Assembly (NCBI GenBank): GCA_903919315.1
Contig: CAIXHP010000011.1
Location: 1-56,801 of the forward strand
DNA from: an uncultured Pseudomonadota bacterium
Lineage (GTDB): Bacteria > Pseudomonadota > Alphaproteobacteria > UBA9219
DNA length: 56,801 nt
Direction: 5' to 3'
A model generated the notes under the pieces. It searched no databases, was not told the DNA's origin, and saw only the letters and a list, made by a program, of their open reading frames with translations. The position numbers were made by a program, and so were the translations under genes. Positions 53,393-56,801 of the stretch are shown piece after piece (positions within the stretch are counted from its first letter, which is position 1; every line of letters begins with the position of its first letter).

Positions 53393-53659
53393 TCAGGCAA
53401 AGCCCACCCGGCGCAACACCCTCGTTACGGACGAGCGTATGGGAACAGCCCTATGAATGGCATAGTGCAGCGTTCCCGTCAGGCGCAGAAACATCGTGGT
53501 CAGAAACTCGGCACTGACCAACGTGGTGTCGGCATCCGCCCTGGCCTTAAGCAGAAGGCCACACAAGGCTTGATCCAGACTGTCGAAGGCAGCGTTGGCC
53601 GTAACCTCTTGTGGCATATTGCGCCCCATAGGTGATATCGAGCGGGAATTGGGTTTCAT
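53393..53659 (-). CDS. Possible small hypothetical protein (88 aa)
   Basis: An open frame with a plausible helical protein (ANAAFDSLDQALCGLLLKAR, TLVSAEFLTTMFLRLTGTLHYAIHRA). No family is recognised and no Shine-Dalgarno sequence precedes the start at 53659. It lies between ettA and the divergent toxin-antitoxin genes. It may be real or a chance frame. Confidence 0.35.
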   Translation of the reverse strand: MKPNSRSISPMGRNMPQEVTANAAFDSLDQALCGLLLKARADADTTLVSAEFLTTMFLRLTGTLHYAIHRAVPIRSSVTRVLRRVGFA

Positions 53660-53697
53660 GAAAGGTCATAGAATTAGCCCGAATTTTATGGTCATTA

Positions 53698-53749
53698 TTG
53701 TCGCAACAAACGCGACAATGTTGACATTACTGGCGACAACCGGCATATT
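53698..53749 (+). promoter_or_regulatory. Promoter and operator of the ParD/ParE operon
   Basis: A perfect inverted repeat TTGTCGC-aacaaac-GCGACAA (53698-53718) lies just before the -35 box TTGACA (53721-53726). A third GCGACAA half-site (53733-53739) lies in the 17-bp spacer before the -10 box CATATT (53744-53749). This is where a ribbon-helix-helix antitoxin would repress its own operon. Confidence 0.6.
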
Positions 53750-53784
53750 GTTCTTAGTGTTTTCAACCTGTTAGCGAGGTTCGC

Positions 53785-54057
53785 ATGCTCTCAACTCGTA
53801 TCAACGCCCGCTTGTCCGGCCCCTTAGCCGCTTTCGTTGAGCGCATGGTGGGCATCACAGGCCTTTACGAAACCCCCAGCGAATATGTTCGCGACCTGAT
53901 CCGCCGCGATATGGAACAACGCGAAGCGCGCCTCGATCTGTCCTCCATTATGACGGGCTACCGTGATCTGGCAGCAGGCGCGATCATTCCTTCATCGGGC
54001 GATTTTCATAAGGACATGAAGACGATGGCAAAGAAAGAAGCGGACGGCTGGCAATGA
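53785..54057 (+). CDS. parD: ParD-family antitoxin
   Basis: The N-terminal ~50 residues have the ribbon-helix-helix pattern of ParD/CopG proteins (TRINARLSGPLAAFVERMVG, TPSEYVRDLIRRDMEQREAR). The C-terminal part should wrap around and block the toxin. It is 90 residues and its stop overlaps the toxin start (ATGA), the normal gene order with the antitoxin first. It probably represses its own promoter through the inverted repeats at 53698-53739. Confidence 0.8.
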   Translation: MLSTRINARLSGPLAAFVERMVGITGLYETPSEYVRDLIRRDMEQREARLDLSSIMTGYRDLAAGAIIPSSGDFHKDMKTMAKKEADGWQ

Positions 54058-54410
54058 GCAAGCCCGTTCTTTATTTGACTCGTCAGGCGTTACGGATGCT
54101 TCTTGATATCCACACCCGCTCCATCAAGCAGTGGGGCGAGGCTACGGCAGACCGCTACGTGGCCGATCTTTACGCCGTCATGAACAAAGTCGCGGCAGAA
54201 CCCAGTCTTGGAAATCTCAGGAAACAGCGGTCATTGCCTTTCTTGATGGTTCCCGCAGGAAAGCATTTTGTCGTGTATGACTGCATAAAGACGGGGGTCG
54301 TGGTCGTAACGCTCTTGCACCAGCAACGCGACATCGAACACATCATCGCCGACATGGAGCCAAAATTTCTTGCCGAAATCGAAGCGATCAAGAAAACCAT
54401 GAAAACCTAA
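54054..54410 (+). CDS. parE: RelE/ParE-family toxin
   Basis: ParE/RelE fold: a first helical hairpin (YLTRQALRMLLDIHTRSIKQ, WGEATADRYVADLYAVMNKV), then the strand region FLMVPAGKHFVVYDCIKTGV and TLLHQQRDIEHII. ParE toxins poison DNA gyrase, while RelE toxins cut mRNA on ribosomes; the ParD-type partner favours ParE. At 118 residues it is longer than the usual ~100 because of a C-terminal helical tail. Translation is coupled to the antitoxin gene. Confidence 0.8.
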   Translation: MSKPVLYLTRQALRMLLDIHTRSIKQWGEATADRYVADLYAVMNKVAAEPSLGNLRKQRSLPFLMVPAGKHFVVYDCIKTGVVVVTLLHQQRDIEHIIADMEPKFLAEIEAIKKTMKT

Positions 54411-54450
54411 ACGCGGATATCTTTCCGGCCTGTGTCGAAAAGTGCGCCGA

Positions 54451-55410
54451 TTATGTGTTATCTGTAAATAGCTCGGTGGAAAGGTAACGCTCGGCACTGT
54501 CTGGCAAAAGCGTGACGATGGTCTTTCCGGCCATTTCGGGGCGCTTGGCAAGCTGGATCGCCGCCGCCACCGCTGCTCCGGATGATATACCAGCAAGGAT
54601 GCCTTCCTTGCGCGCCAGATCCCGCGCGTGAGACAAGGCATCCTCGTTGGTGATATTCAAAATTTCATCAATTCCCCTGACGTTCAAAATGTCAGGGATA
54701 AAATTAGCCCCGATACCTTGGATCTTGTGAACGCCGGATTTTCCGCCTGTCAGGACGGGGCTATTGGCAGGTTGAGCGGCGACGATCTTGATATCGGGTT
54801 TGTGCTTGTGCAAGCCTTCAGACACGCCTTGCACTGTTCCTCCCGTACCGACACCGGCCACAAAGACATCGACTTTCCCGTTTGTGTCCGCCCAAATTTC
54901 TTCTGCCGTGGTGAGCGTGTGAATGGCAGGATTGGCTGGATTGGAAAACTGACGCGGCATAATCGCATTCGGGCGCGTTTTGACGATCTCTTCAGCCTTG
55001 CGGAGCGCACCCGCCATACCTTCTTCTGCGGGCGTCAGGACAATTTCAGCGCCCAAGAAGGACAGAAGCTTGCGTCGCTCAATGGACATATTGTCCGGCA
55101 TGGTCAAGACAAGGCCATAGCCCTTCACGGCGGCGATAAACGCAAGACCGATACCTGTATTTCCAGATGTCGCTTCAATAAGAATGCCGTTGGGAACCAG
55201 CGTGCCGTCCCGTTCGGCAGCTTCGATCATGCCCAATGCAGCCCTGTCTTTAACCGACGAAAGCGGGTTGAAGTATTCCAGTTTCGCCAGAACGGTGGCA
55301 ACGCTTCCAGCCTCTTGGGGCATCCTGTTCAACCGGACAAGGGGTGTCCCGCCGATAGTCTCGATGATGTTTTGGTAAGTGGTGCCTCGTGCGGGGGAAA
55401 GGTTCGACAT
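54451..55410 (-). CDS. cysK: Cysteine synthase A (O-acetylserine sulfhydrylase)
   Basis: A PLP enzyme that makes cysteine from O-acetylserine and sulfide. The PLP lysine lies in NPLSSVKDRAALGMI, the substrate loop in EATSGNTGIGLAF, the phosphate-binding loop in VGTGGTVQGVSEGL, and the serine contact in ISSGAAVAAAIQ. I chose ATG 55410, which has GGAGA five bases upstream and gives 319 residues, over the frame start at 55428. It starts 14 bases after the cysE stop, so both steps of cysteine synthesis form one operon. Confidence 0.95.
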   Translation of the reverse strand: MSNLSPARGTTYQNIIETIGGTPLVRLNRMPQEAGSVATVLAKLEYFNPLSSVKDRAALGMIEAAERDGTLVPNGILIEATSGNTGIGLAFIAAVKGYGLVLTMPDNMSIERRKLLSFLGAEIVLTPAEEGMAGALRKAEEIVKTRPNAIMPRQFSNPANPAIHTLTTAEEIWADTNGKVDVFVAGVGTGGTVQGVSEGLHKHKPDIKIVAAQPANSPVLTGGKSGVHKIQGIGANFIPDILNVRGIDEILNITNEDALSHARDLARKEGILAGISSGAAVAAAIQLAKRPEMAGKTIVTLLPDSAERYLSTELFTDNT

Positions 55411-55424
55411 GGGAATCTCCTGTT

Positions 55425-56285
55425 TCAATTGTTTTCGGGAATGACGGCCTGATCCATCTCGTCTGCTGGGCGTGCGCTTCTTGGCTTGCCGACGATCTTG
55501 GCGGGGATACCGGCAACCGTCGTGTGGGGTGGCACACTCCGAAGCACCACGCTTCCTGCCGCAATGCAGGCTCCAACACCTATTTCAACATTGCCAAGGA
55601 TCGACGCGCCCGCGCCGATCATAACGCCTGTACAAACCTTGGGGTGCCGGTCGCCTTGCTCCTTGCCCGTGCCTCCGAGTGTGACATTGTGAAGGATAGA
55701 AACGTGATCTTCGATCACAGCGGTTTCTCCGATGACGAGGCCCGTCGCATGGTCGAGCATAATGCCGCTACCGATAATGGCGGCGGGGTGAATGTCCACG
55801 CCGTACAAAAGAGAACTGCGGTTCTGAAGGAGCAACGCATCGTCTGTTTCTCCATTCAGCCAGAGCGCATGAGCCAGACGATGGGTCTGAAGCGCATGGA
55901 AGCCCTTAAAATACAGAAATGGTGTCAAAGCGTCCGTGACGGCGGGATCGCGTGCGACAATGGCTCCCAAGTCGCGGGAGGCCGCCAAAACAAGATCGGG
56001 GTGTCTTTCATAAAGTCCAACCAGCCTCTTTTCCAAGACGTTAGGAGCAAGAAGAACATCCGTTTGTTGGTGCGAAAGTGTTCGGCTTAGGCTTTGAGGC
56101 AAATTATCGCTGTCCAGAATGATCGTCTGGATCAGAGTTGCCGATAAAGAACCGCGTCGAAGCCTGTTTTCGGCAGCAAGGCGCAGTTCGCGCCAAAGCC
56201 CCTCCAAAGTCGAGGAAACGGCCTTCGGCAAAAAGGAGACGGATGGTTTTGATGTGTTGGGCGCACACAATGCGAAAATGTTCAT
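55425..56285 (-). CDS. cysE: Serine O-acetyltransferase
   Basis: Makes O-acetylserine from serine and acetyl-CoA, feeding CysK. An N-terminal helical domain (to about residue 160, FLYFKGFHALQTHRLAHALW) is followed by a left-handed beta-helix of hexapeptide repeats (VDIHPAAIIGSGIMLDHATG, VIGETAVIEDHVSILHNVTL). The active-site His and Asp lie in LDHATG and the region before it. The C-terminus ends in NN rather than the usual I/L that binds CysK, so formation of a standard cysteine synthase complex is doubtful. It is the first gene of cysE-cysK. Confidence 0.92.
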   Translation of the reverse strand: MNIFALCAPNTSKPSVSFLPKAVSSTLEGLWRELRLAAENRLRRGSLSATLIQTIILDSDNLPQSLSRTLSHQQTDVLLAPNVLEKRLVGLYERHPDLVLAASRDLGAIVARDPAVTDALTPFLYFKGFHALQTHRLAHALWLNGETDDALLLQNRSSLLYGVDIHPAAIIGSGIMLDHATGLVIGETAVIEDHVSILHNVTLGGTGKEQGDRHPKVCTGVMIGAGASILGNVEIGVGACIAAGSVVLRSVPPHTTVAGIPAKIVGKPRSARPADEMDQAVIPENN

Positions 56286-56745
56286 TTGAGGTCTCTGTCG
56301 TTTGCCTGAAAATCAGGCTTGTTGTTCCTTGTGGCGCAAGCGCCGCTAACCTCGCGGAGACCGCGAAAATAGTTAGTTACAAGGACAACAACAGAGAAGC
56401 ATGAACCCACGGCTCCAATTGAGTTAACCCATCTAGCCTAGGTATTTGTCGACGGAACGTCAAGATTTTGCTTCATCCTGTATGTCCTGCTTCTGGCTCA
56501 AACGGCAATTTGCAAGGCCGACTCTATCGACCCCTTAAGTGCATTCCCGAGCTTCAGAAGAGCTTCAAGAAGTCGATCCTGAATATCTGGCCAGCACGTC
56601 AGGTGCTAACGGATCGGATGGGACGTTTGCAGGCATTTATGGGGATTGCCGAAACTGTTCTCAATAGACTCGTTGCGAAAGAGGCATTGAATCTTTGTTA
56701 ACCGGCTTGTGATTCAAGGGTGGAGAGGCGTTGGAGGCCTCTCCG
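56286..56745. other. 460-bp region upstream of cysE with no convincing gene
   Basis: An inverted pair, gttgttccttgt (about 56319) and acaaggacaacaac (about 56380), flanks two small G+C hairpins (ggcgcaagcgcc; cgcggagaccgcg) in front of cysE and could be a control site. A 77-residue open frame at 56468-56701 shows no known domain or ribosome site. Confidence 0.3.
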
Positions 56746-56801
56746 ATGGCAAAGTTTAATAGCGCGGCGCTTTTACGCAAGCGGCAATTTCAGCGCCTGA
56801 C
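56746..56801 (+). CDS. Possible start of a gene cut by the window end
   Basis: An ATG with GGAGG about nine bases upstream opens a frame (MAKFNSAALLRKRQFQRL) that runs off the end. It is too short to identify. Confidence 0.25.
   Translation, partial: MAKFNSAALLRKRQFQRL

Noticed and set aside
56468-56701. 77-residue open frame upstream of the window end
   Set aside because: No ribosome site, no recognisable domain and uneven composition; kept only as part of the non-coding description.

Overview
This window looks like chromosomal DNA of an alphaproteobacterium of moderately high G+C. The evidence is the CarD, FtsZ (with the C-terminal DIPAFLRRQ tail), LpxC, Lnt, Kup, MetK and EttA sequences and an alphaproteobacterial-type XRE regulator. 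I cannot assign it to a genus. The right-hand ~35 kb is mostly housekeeping. The left-hand ~12 kb is a mobile accessory island, richest in A+T in its restriction part. Between them lie metal-handling genes and one giant gene of unknown function.

Layout. (a) 1-136: right end of an IS5-type element that has cut off the 3' end of a RloC-like zinc-hook ATPase (to 1844). (b) 1.9-5.6 kb: a mobilisation module with a DUF736 protein, a small ORF, relaxase, MobC, a hypothetical protein and a divergent, apparently leaderless HTH regulator. (c) 5.7-7.4 kb: a GNAT-like protein and a small helical, possibly HEPN-like protein. (d) 7.5-12.0 kb: a tightly overlapping restriction-modification operon (5mC methyltransferase, McrB-like motor, LlaJI/McrC-like nuclease, Vsr). 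(e) 12.2-19.2 kb: a copper/silver efflux operon cusA-cusB-cusC plus a FixH-like protein and a Cys/Met-rich periplasmic protein. (f) 19.3-23.5 kb: a broken gene, a nitroreductase, feoAB with a Fur box and mntP. (g) 23.5-28.6 kb: a 1691-residue protein with an N-terminal M48-like peptidase motif and a C-terminal UbiB/ABC1-kinase-like region.

(h) 28.7-34 kb: an XRE regulator, lnt, and proB-proA. (i) 33.7-36.1 kb: an ECF sigma factor, its probable anti-sigma and a CnrX/CpxP-like sensor, divergent from a four-EF-hand protein. Two matching ECF-type promoters face away from each other between the two transcription units. (j) 36.3-41.1 kb: metK, trmB, a secreted hypothetical protein and kup. (k) 41.3-44.4 kb: tRNA-Arg(UCU), a HEPN-like ORF and pyrC-pyrD. 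(l) 44.4-49.5 kb: carD, lpxC, ftsZ and a phosphate permease. (m) 49.7-53.3 kb: an M50 protease with a DUF2167 protein, then ettA. (n) 53.4-56.3 kb: a ParDE-type toxin-antitoxin pair and cysE-cysK.

Three palindromic dispersed repeats of the FPRKRESS/DSRLRGND kind are present. Two lie between genes; the third lies in frame inside feoB and is read as extra protein. The strongest candidates for new biology are the giant peptidase/kinase-like protein, the ECF/EF-hand circuit, the repeat-derived peptide in FeoB and the unassigned two-gene unit next to the restriction operon. All functions are inferred from reading the sequence; no database search was run.
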